64,000 bases of DNA from Lachnospiraceae bacterium (GTDB taxonomy: Bacteria > Bacillota > Clostridia > Lachnospirales > Lachnospiraceae): the NCBI GenBank assembly GCA_021628825.1, contig JAJXRY010000002.1, positions 682,001 through 746,000 of the forward strand, in the 5' to 3' direction. Under the pieces are notes generated by a model. That model saw only the letters and a program-made list of their open reading frames with translations. It had not been told where the DNA came from and did not search any database. Both the position numbers and the translations under genes were made by a program. Positions 1 to 9,944 of the stretch are shown here, in pieces (the stretch's first letter is position 1; each line of letters opens with the position of its first letter).

Positions 1-1
1 A

Positions 2-448
2 CAGCTCCTTCATCTGGATGAGCATAAAGCATTGAAAAAGGCAATTTATCAGCAGTATAAGGAAGCCTTTGCAGATATTGACGAAATTACCATGAATCCG
101 TTAAATCCGGATGGAGATGCCAATAACTGGCTTTCCTGTATCACGATAAAAGAAGGAAGCAAGGTAACGCCGAATGGCATTATGGATGCATTGGATGCCG
201 AGAATATTGAATCTCGTCCGATCTGGAAGCCGATGCATTTACAACCCATTTACGCCGGTGCAGAATTCTTTACCGCAGACGGTGAACAGATCAATACCGC
301 AAAGGTAAAGGGCGATAACGGGGAAGACTGGGACAGAAGCGTGAGCGGTGATATCTTCCGCAGAGGTTTATGCCTGCCCAGTGACATTAAGAACACGAAA
401 GAAGATATGGAACGTATTATCAAGATTGTCAGAAGCTGCTTTGGATAA
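2..448 (+). CDS. DegT/EpsN-type PLP aminotransferase, C-terminal part (5' cut by window)
   Basis: The frame is open from base 2, so this is the C-terminal part of a longer protein rather than a gene starting at the TTG at 32. The segment S-R-P-I-W-K-P-M-H-L-Q-P and the tail around G-L-C-L-P-S are characteristic of the C-terminal domain of DegT/DnrJ/EryC1 sugar aminotransferases, closest in feel to EpsN/PglE, which make UDP-4-amino-4,6-dideoxy-GlcNAc on the bacillosamine route. The PLP lysine lies outside the window. The PglC-like primer that follows and the next ATP-grasp gene fit a diacetylbacillosamine-type initiating-sugar module. The family is confident; the exact substrate is inferred from context. 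Confidence 0.8.
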   Translation, partial: QLLHLDEHKALKKAIYQQYKEAFADIDEITMNPLNPDGDANNWLSCITIKEGSKVTPNGIMDALDAENIESRPIWKPMHLQPIYAGAEFFTADGEQINTAKVKGDNGEDWDRSVSGDIFRRGLCLPSDIKNTKEDMERIIKIVRSCFG

Positions 449-478
449 TTTGCTTTATTTTTTTAAGTTGCAAATTAT
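445..478 (+). other. Inverted repeat over the aminotransferase stop codon
   Basis: ATAATTTGC at 445-453 is the exact reverse complement of GCAAATTAT at 470-478, with a 16-base T-rich loop. The stop codon lies in the left arm. It could fold as a weak RNA hairpin between the aminotransferase and the primer gene. It lacks a GC-rich stem and a trailing U-tract, so it is not called a terminator. Confidence 0.35.
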
Positions 479-484
479 CTATGC

Positions 485-508
485 CAGAATCAGAATCAGA
501 ACCAGAAC
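485..508 (+). repeat. Four tandem CAGAAY hexamers
   Basis: Four consecutive six-base units (CAGAAT, CAGAAT, CAGAAC, CAGAAC) lie just upstream of the ribosome binding site of the primer gene (AAAGGAGG at 512-519). The array is short and its role is unknown. It does not disturb a coding frame. Confidence 0.5.
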
Positions 509-528
509 ACTAAAGGAGGCCACCCTCT

Positions 529-1144
529 ATGTACAAAAAAAACTGCATCAAACGCCTGCTGGACATCCTTTTATCCTTAATCGGAATCATCCTGCTGTGT
601 TGGCTCTACCTGATCCTCTTTATTCTGGTAAGAGTCAAACTGGGAAGCCCGGTACTTTTCAAGCAACAGCGTCCCGGTAAAAATGAGAAGATCTTTACTC
701 TATATAAATTCCGTACCATGACGGATGCAAGGGATGAAAATGGAAACCTTTTGCCGGATGAAGTCAGCCTGACAGCTTTTTGGTAAAATGCTTCGTAGTA
801 CCAGTTTAGATGAATTGCCGGAATTATTTAATATCTTTAAAGGGGATATGAGCCTTATTGGACCACGGCCGCTTTTGGTAAAGTATTTACCTCTTTATAA
901 TGAAGAACAAAAGCACCGGCATGATGTGCGTCCTGGATTGACCGGACTGGCACAGGTAAACGGACGGAACGCTATTTCCTGGGAAAAGAAGTTTGAATAT
1001 GATGTAGAATATGTCAGAAATATTTCGTTTTTGCTGGATTGCAGGATTCTGTTGCAGACCGTAAAGGCTGTTTTTAAAAGAGAAGGCATCAGCAGTGCAA
1101 CGGACGCTACGATGGAAGCGTTTAAAGGAACGCCGAAGAAATGA
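529..1144 (+). CDS. PglC/EpsL-like undecaprenyl-phosphate sugar-1-phosphate transferase (one frameshift)
   Basis: This is a short bacterial sugar transferase of about 205 residues that would load the first sugar phosphate onto undecaprenyl phosphate. It has one N-terminal membrane segment (residues about 8-35), then the family blocks F-K-Q-Q-R-P-G, Y-K-F-R-T-M, L-D-E-L-P-E-L and G-D-M-S-L-I-G-P-R-P, and ends in a basic tail. The short single-membrane-segment form is the PglC class, which often uses UDP-diacetylbacillosamine. AAAGGAGG at 512-519 supports the ATG at 529. The T5 run at 777-781 breaks the frame; T4 restores L-T-A-F-G-K-M-L-R-S. The break is probably a sequencing artefact. Confidence 0.85.
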
Positions 1145-1165
1145 GAGATCAGAAAGGGTAGAGCT

Positions 1166-2166
1166 GTGAATATTTTATTTTGTAGTGTGGGAAGACGATG
1201 TGAATTATTAAAAGATTTTCGAACGACAATGGGAGAAAAGATAAAAATAGTTGTTACGGATAACAGTCCTGTGGCGCCGGCAATGGCATTTGCAGATAAA
1301 GCATATCTTGTGCCGTTAATTACGGATCCTTCTTATATTTCAATTATTCTGGACATTTGTAAGAAAGAGGATATTCAGGCAGTAACAACACTGATTGATC
1401 CGGAAATTATGCTTCTTGCAAAACACAGAGCAGAGTTTGAAGCAATCGGAGTACTTGTTCTGGCTCCTTACGAAGAAACTGCAAAGCTGTGTTTTAATAA
1501 ATACGAGATGTATCGCTTTCTGGTGGAAAAGAATATTCCTACGATCAAAACGTATGGTACCTGTGAGGAATTTATGCAGGCATATGAAGCAGGAGAGATT
1601 TCTTTCCCTGTTTTTGTGAAGCCCAGAACCGGAAGTGGAAGTGTGGGGGCAAGAAAAATTGATACACCGGAGCTGCTGAAGCAGGTGACGGAGCAGGATG
1701 AAAGTCTGATTATTCAGGAACTGATGACCGGGAAAGATCTCGACGCAGATGTATATGTAGATACGATCAGCCACAAGCCTGTTGCAGTTTTTCTCAAAAA
1801 GAAAAACTCTCTACAACAATTGGCGGCGCCAATAAAAACCATATCCTTTAAGGATCAAAAGTTATTTGATTTTTGTGCAGAAGGTGATGGCAGTTTTTGC
1901 AATTTAACGGACCTCTGGATATGGATTTCTTTTACCAGAACGGGCAGTATTATTTATCAGAAATCAATCCGCGTTTTGGAGGTGCTTATCTGCATGCGTA
2001 TGGTGCCGGAGTGGATTTTGTAAAATTAATCTGTGAGAATGTGGAAGGGCGTGAAAACCCGGCCGATATTGGAAATTATGAGGAAGATGTAGTCATGATG
2101 ATGTATGACAGTGTTGTCATAAGAAAGAAAAGTGAATTGGATGCAAATATGATTTCTGTAATGTGA
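1166..2166 (+). CDS. ATP-grasp ligase of the primer/aminotransferase module (several frameshifts)
   Basis: The product resembles CarB-like ATP-grasp enzymes encoded next to PglC and DegT genes. The N-terminus M-N-I-L-F-C-S-V-G-R-R and the central P-V-F-V-K-P-R-T-G-S-G-S block are the pre-ATP-grasp and ATP-binding parts. The C-terminal E-I-N-P-R-F-G-G segment carries the metal-binding residues. The GTG at 1166 follows AGAAAGGG. The frame is lost between about 1797 and 1900, where A5 runs near 1802 and 1833, a GG near 1883 and a T5 at 1894-1898 all need trimming to join the two halves. Its substrate in capsule loci is unknown to me; ligation of a carboxylate to an amino sugar is a reasonable guess. 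Confidence 0.75.
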
Positions 2167-2182
2167 TCAAAAATAGAAAGGA

Positions 2183-2225
2183 AACGCCTTGAATCAGTAA
2201 AGATCATCTGCTGATTCAGGGCGTT
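2183..2225. terminator. Bidirectional hairpin terminator between convergent genes
   Basis: A 15-base arm at 2183-2197 pairs with 2211-2225, with one G-U wobble and a 13-base loop. It lies between the convergent ATP-grasp (+) and GT4 (-) genes. On the minus strand it is followed by a U-rich stretch (complement of 2169-2182), which suits intrinsic termination. On the + strand the following bases are ACTTTATACT, a weaker U-tract. Confidence 0.75.
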
Positions 2226-2233
2226 ACTTTATA

Positions 2234-3325
2234 CTAAGATAATAGGTTCTGATAGGCATCTACTACAATTTTCCGGTTAAAATGTTCTTCCACATGTTGG
2301 CGACCGTGTTTTCCCATATTACAGCGTTCTTCGGGTGTATAGGAGATTACGGTCCGGATTGCTTCGAGAAGAGCTTCTTTACTTCTTGCCGGAAACAGAA
2401 TTCCGCTTTGTGAAGTGACTGTTTCCCGACAGCCTGGAACATCGGTTGTCAGGACTCCTCTCCCGTAGGCGGCGGCTTCCAGACATACATTGGAAAGCCC
2501 CTCATGATAAGAGGGATGAATGAGGATATGGCAATTGGCCATAACTTCCGGTACGTTGTCAATATGACCGTAATAGGTGAGGTGTCCCTGAGCCTCTAAT
2601 TCCTGAATCATGGGTTCATATGTGGAACGGCTTTCTTCTTCATATTCTCCGACAAGTTCGAAATGAATATTGGGATATAGTTCGGTTATTTTCTGCGCAG
2701 CATAAAGGTATTCCTCAATTCCTTTATCTTTCATAATGCGCAGGACTGCTAAAAAGCGAATTCCGTTTTCTTCGGAGGGATAGGGACAAAACGGATGCTC
2801 TTTTAAATTGATGCCGGAACCTGGCAGTAAATGAGCGTTTTGCAATGCAATTTTGTGCTTTTGCATAAATTGCAAATTCCCTTCATTTTGGAAGAATACA
2901 CGCAAAGCTTTTGAGGTAACATATTTGTATAAAAAGTAATAATATTTTCCCGAGTAATCCTGGATTCTCCAATGCAGTGCCTAATCCGGTAATGTTTATT
3001 GCATAAGGGATCTTGCGGCTTCTGGCGGCAATACCACCGTAAAGATTAGGCTTTATGGTATAAGTAAGTACAAGATCAGGTTTTTCATTCTTTAGAAGAG
3101 ACTGATATTCCCGTAGCAATTTGAAATCCTTTATGGGGTTCATGCCACGCCTTTCCAGATTACAAAAAATCATTCTGGCACCCAGTTGTTCCAGTTTGGT
3201 GCAGTTTTCATCAAGTGGAACACTAATAAGGACTTCAGCTCCTTTTTGTATAAAAGAAGATATTACTTCTTTACGAAATAAAAAAATAAACCATTTGCAT
3301 AATTTGATAAAATCAATATTTTCAT
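2234..3325 (-). CDS. GT4 glycosyltransferase, minus strand (two frameshifts)
   Basis: This is the only gene clearly read on the minus strand. The ATG at 3325-3323 follows GATGAGGTTTCC. The product starts M-K-I-L-I-L-S-N, passes a G-A-R-M-I-F segment and a Rossmann GT-B C-terminal half, and carries the retaining GT4 motif E-G-L-S-N-V-C-L-E (EX7E) near its C-terminus. Its layout resembles CapM/WcaA-like exopolysaccharide GT4 enzymes. Two homopolymer indels break it: the A7 run at 3280-3286 and the A5 run at 2931-2935 on the + strand. Correcting them gives one protein of about 360 residues. The acceptor and donor sugars cannot be read from sequence. Confidence 0.82.
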
Positions 3326-3721
3326 GGAAACCTCATCTTGGTTGGCGTTGCAATTACAAATTAATGTAACTATTCAGAACCCCATTCGTAAAAACCGCTG
3401 CTATACGCAGCTTAAGTTTTACTCATGTGGTTACTTCGCCATATAAATTATGCCAAATGTCCTTACGAATGCATGCATTCGACGTCCATATTGTCATAAT
3501 TTGCATGGCTCTGGATAGTTACCAAATTCATTATAAATATAAACCGGAAAAAAAGCAACTTGGATTGATATTAATTGGGTAAGCGGCGTACAGAGTAGAG
3601 TGGTTTCCCAAAGAGAGTTCCCAGTTGAAATATATAGAGGGGTGGTGTTATAATATCTACATATTTTTTTGAAATATTATGTCTTTTTAATGTAAAAAAA
3701 CAAAATGGAGAAAGAGAAGAT
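3326..3721. other. Non-coding gap with inverted repeats
   Basis: This is the only stretch over 300 bases without a gene. CATTCGTAA (3383-3391) is repeated inverted as TTACGAATG (3463-3471). Inside lies an arm pair GTAAAA/TTTTAC (3388-3393 with 3417-3422) around the small hairpin GCTGC-TATAC-GCAGC (3397-3411). A perfect 16-base palindrome CGAATGCATGCATTCG occupies 3466-3481. The downstream end holds the promoter described separately. No convincing small ORF was found. The nested repeats could be operator sites or a remnant of a small mobile or repeat element. Confidence 0.5.
3625..3654 (+). promoter_or_regulatory. Sigma-A type promoter for the tviB operon
   Basis: TTGAAA at 3625-3630 and a perfect TATAAT at 3649-3654 are separated by 18 bases, and the first downstream gene starts at 3722. 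The spacing and the consensus -10 box make this the best candidate promoter for the long + strand gene run that follows. Confidence 0.75.
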
Positions 3722-5039
3722 ATGAGCTTATTTGAAGAACTATTAAACGGAGAAACCAAGCTGTCGCTGGTAGGTCTTGGTTATGTCGGCATGCCGATTG
3801 CGGTTGCCTTTGCCAGAAAGATCAACGTTGTTGGATTTGATCTGAATGAGAAGAAAATTGAACTTTATAAGAATGGTATTGATCCGACGAACGAGGTTGG
3901 AAATGAAGTGATTAAGAATACAACGGTGGACTTTACAGCAGATCCTTCGAAACTGCGTGAAGCAAAGTTTCATATCGTGGCAGTTCCGACTCCGGTAAAC
4001 GATGATCATACACCGGACTTAACACCGGTAGAAGGTGCGAGCCGGATTTTGGGACAGAATCTTACCAAAGGTTCGGTAGTCGTATTTGAGTCTACGGTTT
4101 ATCCGGGAGTTACCGAAGACATCTGTGTACCGATTCTGGAGAAGGAATCCGGACTCAAATGTGGTGTAGACTTCAAGATCGGATATTCCCCGGAACGAAT
4201 TAATCCCGGAGATAAGGTACATCGTCTCGAAACCATTACGAAGATTGTATCCGGTATGGATGAAGAAACGCTGGATACCGTGGCAAAGGTTTATGAACTG
4301 GTTGTGGAAGCCGGGGTATACCGTGCGGAGTCCATTAAGGTGGCGGAGGCTGCCAAGGTAATTGAGAACAGCCAACGTGATATAAACATTGCATTTATGA
4401 ATGAATTGTCCATGATCTTTAACAAGATGGGCATTGATACCAAGTCCGTGTTGGAGGCAGCAGGAACCAAATGGAATTTCCTGAAATTTGCGCCGGGACT
4501 TGTCGGAGGACACTGTATCGGAGTGGATCCTTATTATCTGACCTATAAAGCAGAGTCCCTTGGATATCATTCCCAGATCATTCTTTCCGGACGCCGGATC
4601 AATGATGATATGGGCAAATATGTAGCAGAATCCCTGGTTAAGAACCTGATTAAGGCAGAGGTTCCGGTAAGAGGAGCGAAGGTAGCCATTCTTAGGCTTT
4701 ACCTTCAAGGAGAACTGTCCGGATACCAGAAACACCAAGGTCATTGATATTTACAAGGAACTTGGAGAATATGGAATTACTCCGATCGTGGTAGATCCGG
4801 CAGCGGACGCAGACGAGGCAAAGCGGCTTTATGGAATCACCTTTGAAACCATGGATGCTGTAAAGGGCATGGATGCGGTTGTCATTGCAGTAGCACATAA
4901 ACAGTTCCTTTCTTATACCAAAGAACAGATTAGTGGGTTCTTTAATCCTTCCTATGAGAAGAAGGTGCTGATGGATATTAAGGGAATCCTTGACCGGAAA
5001 GAATATCTTTCTGATGATTATATTTATTGGAGATTATAG
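3722..5039 (+). CDS. tviB: UDP-N-acetylhexosamine 6-dehydrogenase, TviB/WbpO type (one frameshift)
   Basis: This NAD-dependent nucleotide-sugar dehydrogenase oxidises C6 of a UDP-HexNAc to a uronate. The Rossmann motif L-V-G-L-G-Y-V-G-M-P lies near residue 16. G-G-H-C-I-G-V-D-P-Y-Y carries the catalytic cysteine at about residue 265. The C-terminal G-F-T-F-K-E-N-C-P-D motif is the TviB/WbpO signature rather than that of UDP-glucose dehydrogenase. GGAGA upstream supports the ATG at 3722. An extra A near 4694 breaks the frame just before this motif; removing it gives a normal protein of about 439 residues. The 4-epimerase gene further down (6644) completes a UDP-GalNAc uronate pathway. Confidence 0.9.
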
Positions 5040-5040
5040 A

Positions 5041-6462
5041 ATGAGTAAACGGGCAGAGCAGACAGACAGTAATAAGAAATGGTGGATTTCTTTTTTGTTA
5101 CTGGCAGCTCTGCTCTTATTTTTTGAAGGAATGTTTCTAATTTATGGACCGGGAGTATATAACGATTCGGAGCAGTATCTGCAGATGCATATTCACCGGG
5201 AACCGTTGTATCCTTTGTTTTTTTGTGGGTGCTTCGTCTATGTACTTCAGAACATTACCTGATTCTTATGGGAATTGTGCAGAACTTTTTTATGGCAGTA
5301 TCTATCTGGCTTCTAACAAGATCCATTGCACGGAAGTTTTTCTTTTTCCGCTGGTTGGCAGCTTCTTCTTGTTTTGATTCAGGTGTTCCCTCATTTGATG
5401 ACGAAATATTTTTTTCTGTGATGGGAGTTTTTTTATTACCAATTCGGTTATGAGTGAGGCCCTGACTTTTCCATTATTTACGTTATGGATAATGAATACA
5501 CTGGAGTTTTTGTGGGAAGGAAAGCGGAAGAATGCAGTGGGGATGCTGGTGTTTTCCTTTTTGCTTAGTCTTACACGTAGTCAGATGATGGTTACAATCC
5601 TGATTTTCTTTTTTGCAGAATTATACAGGCTTATTTTGGTTTGCAAAAGGAAAAGAATACTGGTTTCCGTGTTGGGTCTGGTTTTGTTGATTACAGTAGT
5701 TTTTGGTGTGCGTACCTTGACGGTGCGGTGCTATAATCTTGCGGTGCATGGTAGATTCATCAACAATACCTATGGAACTGTGAATCTGGTAACGGATATG
5801 ATCTATGCATCTGATCGTGAGGCCGGAGAAAATATAAGCGATGAACAGACGAGAGCGTTCTTTTATGAAATCTTTGATAAGGCATGGGAAATTGAAGGAA
5901 ATTATCAGTTTGCGGGAAATTCTTTGAGTCAGCGCGCAGAGCATATTGAGCAGAAGCATGATGATATTAAATTTTATTGTGTTGAGGACACTTTTTTTAT
6001 CAATATTATGATCAGAATGTGACAACCGATTATATTACCCAGAACCTTTTTAGCAGATGAACAGACTGCAGAAATTATGAAGGGTATCTTCACGAAATGC
6101 TTCAAAAACTGGCTGCTGACCTACTGCGGAATCGTATATTATGGACTGATCCGGAGTATTGCAGTGGTACATCCGCTGATTAACATTGCAGTCATATTGA
6201 TTTATGTATCTGCAATTGCAATTACCATATGGTTATGGAAGAGAAAAACCGAAGAGTCCGGCAATTCCCATGATGTGTCTTTTCCCTTCTTTTTTTATTG
6301 CAGGGAATACAGCGGCAGTGGCATTGACCATTATGTGCCTGTCACGCTATATGATTTATGGATTTTTCTCTTTTCTATCTGTCATATCTCGTGGTGGCGG
6401 CAGAGTTGCTTAGAACGTACCAATGTGATAAAATGAATAACAGTTCAGCCATGCAGAAATAA
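5041..6462 (+). CDS. Polytopic membrane protein, GT-C/GT39-like (many frameshifts)
   Basis: The gene begins one base after the tviB stop codon. The first membrane segment is at residues about 15-35 and is followed by Y-N-D-S-E-Q-Y, an acidic loop of the kind that opens the active site of lipid-linked-sugar GT-C enzymes. Several more hydrophobic segments follow, a soluble external stretch (about 5740-6040), then two or three further segments. Homopolymer breaks are frequent: T7 runs at 5218-5224, 5409-5415, 5428-5434 and 5992-5998 each read correctly as T5, and T5 at 6047-6051 as T4. After correction the frame runs to a TAA at 6460-6462. It could be a membrane glycosyltransferase or polymerase. 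Confidence 0.6.
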
Positions 6463-6519
6463 TTGTGTGATCAGACTCTGGGAGCTTGCTCACAAGGGGC
6501 TGATTATACAATTATTTCT
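6455..6519 (+). ncRNA. 20-bp RNA stem-loop overlapping a stop codon
   Basis: Bases 6455-6474 pair with 6500-6519 over all 20 positions, two of them G-U wobbles. This indicates selection or function at the RNA level. The 25-base loop contains a small inner pair, GAGC with GCTC (6482-6485 with 6488-6491). The stop codon of the membrane protein gene is inside the left arm. No U-tract follows, so it is unlikely to be a simple terminator. It could be a processing, attenuation or antitermination element inside the operon. Confidence 0.6.
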
Positions 6520-6541
6520 ATAGGCGGACGCCCGACATGAA

Positions 6542-6599
6542 ATAAGCTGCCGACAATTCAGGTAGATGAAAGAAAAAGTAATTAAAATCGGCAGCTTAT
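6542..6599 (+). other. 12-bp inverted repeat upstream of tviC
   Basis: ATAAGCTGCCGA at 6542-6553 is the perfect reverse complement of TCGGCAGCTTAT at 6588-6599, with a 34-base purine-rich loop. It lies 22 bases after the first hairpin and 45 bases before the tviC start. The two structures may act together. Confidence 0.6.
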
Positions 6600-6643
6600 G
6601 AATGGCATGGCTGGGTTGAACAATTGTGCAGAAAGGATAACGC

Positions 6644-7621
6644 AATGGGATATCAGAATCTTGTGTTTGATAAAGAAAGTGTATTTTTTTAGTAACAGGT
6701 GGTGCGGGTTTCATCGGGTCGAACCTCTGTGAAGCAATTTTGAATATGGGTTATACCGTACGATGTCTGGATAATCTTTCTACCGGCAAATATGAAAATA
6801 TTGAGCCGTTTACACAGAATCCCCGATTCACGTTCATAAAAGGAGACATCCGGGATCTGGATACCTGTATGGAGGCAACGAAGGGCGTGGATTATGTATT
6901 GAATCAGGCTGCATGGGGAAGCGTGCCCCGGAGCATTGAGATGCCTCTTTTGTATGAAGAAATCAATATCCGGGGAACTCTAAATATGATGGAAGCATCC
7001 AGACAGAATGGTGTTAAGAAATTTGTCTATGCATCCAGCTCTTCCGTATATGGAGATCATCCGGTACTTCCGAAGAAAGAGGGACAGGAAGGAAAGCTGT
7101 TATCCCCTTATGCACTGACGAAGCGCGTGGATGAGGAATATGGCAGACTGTATAAGGTGCTGTATGGCCTTGATACCTATGGAATGCGTTATTTTAATGT
7201 GTTTGGACGCAGACAGGATCCGAACGGTGTGTATGCAGCAGTGATTCCGAAGTTTATTAAGCAGTTAATGGATGGCGAGACTCCTACGATCAATGGAGAT
7301 GGAAAGCAGTCCAGAGACTTTACCTATGTTGAGAATGTAGTGGAAGCGAACTTAAAAGCATGTCAGGCTTCTTCGGAAGCAGCCGGTGAAGCATTTAACA
7401 TTGGTGCAGGTGGCAGAGAGTTCCTGATTGATGTTTATCATAATATCTGTAAAGCCTTAAATAAGGATGTTGAGCCGAATTTTGGTCCAAACCGGAAGGG
7501 AGATATCCGGGATTCCAATGCCGATATCAGTAAGGCGAGGGAATTACTTGGATATGATCCGGATTATGACTTTGCCAAGGGAATTGCCCTTGCCATTGAC
7601 TGGTACAGGGAAAACCTGTAG
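6644..7621 (+). CDS. tviC: UDP-N-acetylglucosamine 4-epimerase, TviC/WbpP type (one frameshift)
   Basis: This extended short-chain dehydrogenase has G-G-A-G-F-I-G-S for NAD binding, S-S-S-S-V-Y-G-D, the catalytic Y-A-L-T-K (YXXXK) and R-Y-F-N-V-F-G-R-R-Q-D-P, the last typical of WbpP/TviC enzymes that interconvert UDP-GlcNAc and UDP-GalNAc derivatives. GAAAGG at 6631-6636 supports the ATG at 6644. The T7 run at 6684-6690 breaks the frame; T5 gives V-F-L-V-T-G-G. With TviB it would yield UDP-GalNAc uronate. Its place in the middle of the operon, behind two hairpins, suggests separate control of its level. Confidence 0.9.
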
Positions 7622-7634
7622 GGGAGAATCGGGA

Positions 7635-8739
7635 ATGGACAAGCCGGTTAAAATTCTGCAGATTGTCGGATCCATGCATCCGGGAGGAATCGAGAATTTT
7701 GTAATGAATCTTTATGAGCATATTGATCGGGAACAATTTCCCTTTGACTTTGCTGTGCATAAGCAACAGGCAGGAGATTATACAGAGAGAATCGAAGAAC
7801 TGGGAGGCAAGAGTTATTTACTTTCACGACTGACACGTAATCCGATTCAGAATTTACTGGGAATCTACCGGCTGGTGAGGGAGAATCATTATGACATTGT
7901 GATCCGTCATACACCGAATGCACTCATTGCACCGCAGCTTCTTGCAGCGCGTCTGGCAGGTGCGCATACAATCTGTCATGCACACAGTGAGACAGACAAG
8001 CAGAAGGTGCTTCATGTACTTGGAAAAGGATTACTTAAAATTGCCGCAGAACGAAGAATTGCCTGCTCCGTAAATGCAGGAAAATGGATGTTTGGGAAGC
8101 AGCGTTATGAAATTGTACACAATGCGGTAGATATCTCTTTATTCCAGTATTCGAGGGAAAAGGAAGAGAGAATCAGGAAGGAATTTCAGCTTGGCAATCG
8201 TCATATTTATGGGCATGTCGGCAATTTTGTATGGTCAAAGAATCATCTGCTGATGCTACAGATTTTTTTAAAGAAATTCAAAAAAACAGGATCCGGAAGC
8301 GGTATTGTTCTTTGTTGGACAGGGAACTATGCAGAAGGAAATTGAAGAAAAAATACAGGAGCTTTCACTTCGGGACAGTGTGATTCTTACAGGAGTCCGC
8401 AAGGATGTGCCGGCTTTGATGTCTGCATTTAATATGCTGCTGTTTCCATCAGTATATGAAGGACTTCCACTTACTTTAATTGAGGCGCAGGCAGCAGGAC
8501 TGCCCTGCCTGATTTCAGACAGTATCACAAGGGATGTAATTGTGACAGAAGGATTGGTGAAACTATATTCCCTGGAACAATCACCGGCTGAATGGGCAGC
8601 ACAGGCGGTTCAAATGGTCAGAGAGAATCATGATACTACCAGAGAATGTCAACGGGAACAGATTGTTAAAGCAGGATATGATCTGGATGCATTAGTAAAA
8701 TGGTATGAAGACTATTTTACGCAGATCATTACCGGATAG
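7635..8739 (+). CDS. GT4 glycosyltransferase (homopolymer frameshifts)
   Basis: The N-terminus I-L-Q-I-V-G-S-M-H-P-G-G-I-E is the GT4 glycine loop, and E-G-L-P-L-T-L-I-E is the EX7E motif near the C-terminus. The protein would be about 365 residues, normal for a cytoplasmic GT-B enzyme that extends the lipid-linked repeat unit from a nucleotide sugar. The start is the ATG at 7635, 13 bases after the tviC stop. The T7 run at 8263-8269 and A7 run at 8280-8286 both need to be five bases long to keep I-F-K-E-I-Q and D-P-E-A-V in frame. Confidence 0.85.
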
Positions 8740-8765
8740 GATAAAACAGCCCCGGGGAGGTATTT

Positions 8766-9930
8766 ATGCAGAACGATAGAAAAAAACAGATGAGAATAAG
8801 CCTCTGCATGTCCTTCATGTGTTTGGCAGGTTAAATCGCGGCGGTGCCGAAAGCCGTGTTATGGATCTGTACCGGAATGTGGATCGTACGAAGGTACAGT
8901 TTGACTTTATGCAGCACACCACAAAGGTGTGCGATTTTCAACCGGAAATCGAACAGTTAGGAGGAAAGGTTTATCACGTTCCTCCTTTTCGTTTTTGGAA
9001 TTATCTTTCCTATTGCAAGGCGTGGAAGCAGTTTATCAGGGAACATCTGGAGATCCGTATTGTGCATGGACATATGACGAGTACGGCATCCGTTTATCTG
9101 CCGATTGCACGCAAAAAGGGTGTTTTTCACGATTGCCCATTCGAGAAATGCCGGTGTGGATAAGGGAATAAAAGGTAAGCTCACGAAATTTCTGCGCCGG
9201 AATCTGAAAGAAAAAAATGTGACCGCTGCTTTGCCTGCTCGAAGCTTGCGGGCGAAGCTGTATTTGGAAAAGAAGCGATGGAACAGGGAAGGGTAACGAT
9301 CATTCCCAATGCCATTGATGCAGCGAGATTTACATTTGACCCGGAAGTGCGCAGACAGAAACGGGAGGAACTTCACATTCAGCCGGAAGAGTTTCTGATC
9401 GGAGAGGTTGGCCGGTTTGATCCACAGAAAAATCAGAAATATGCGGTGGAGATTCTGGCAGAATGCAGAAAGAAGAATTTCCCGGCAAAACTGATTCTGA
9501 TTGGAGAAGGTCCGCTGATGGAAACGGTGCGGCAGCAGGTGGAGGAGCTTCAGCTTCAGAAATACGTGATTTTTACCGGTTTGCAGAAGGACGTGGTGCC
9601 TTTTTACCAGGCGATGGATTTCTTCCTGCTCCCGTCCTTTTATGAGGGACTGCCGGGAGTAGCAGTGGAAGCGCAGGCAAGCGGCCTGCGGGGAATCCTG
9701 TCTGATGCAATTACAACAGAAACAGCGATGACTTCCCTGATGGAATTCCGGAGTGTACAGGAGCCGCCGGAAGTCTGGGCAGACCGGATCATGGCCTGTG
9801 GACATTATGAAAGACAAAAATACGTTAGTTCAGATGCAGAAAGCCGGATTTGATGTGAAGTCACTTGCAAAGCAGCTGCAGGATTTCTATTTGCGAGTGA
9901 ATGAAGATCATACTCAGAAGTTTTTGGTAA
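8766..9930 (+). CDS. GT4 glycosyltransferase (several frameshifts)
   Basis: A strong ribosome binding site (GGAGGT near 8756-8761) precedes the ATG at 8766. The protein starts with H-V-F-G-R-L-N-R-G-G-A-E, the GT4 nucleotide-sugar/acceptor loop, and has E-G-L-P-G-V-A-V-E (EX7E) near 9645-9671. Frames change at the A7 run 8780-8786, near 9125 (T5), near 9225 and near 9812. T4 instead of T5 at 9921-9925 produces a TAA at 9928-9930, just before the next gene's binding site, and I take this as the true end. It is closely similar in layout to the previous gene, so both may come from duplication. Confidence 0.78.
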
Positions 9931-9944
9931 ATGGAGAAAATGAA

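Noticed and set aside
5041..6462. True pseudogene
   Set aside because: The breaks lie in T runs of 7 or 5, and the protein sequence stays sensible on both sides of each; neighbouring genes show the same pattern, so error is more likely than decay.
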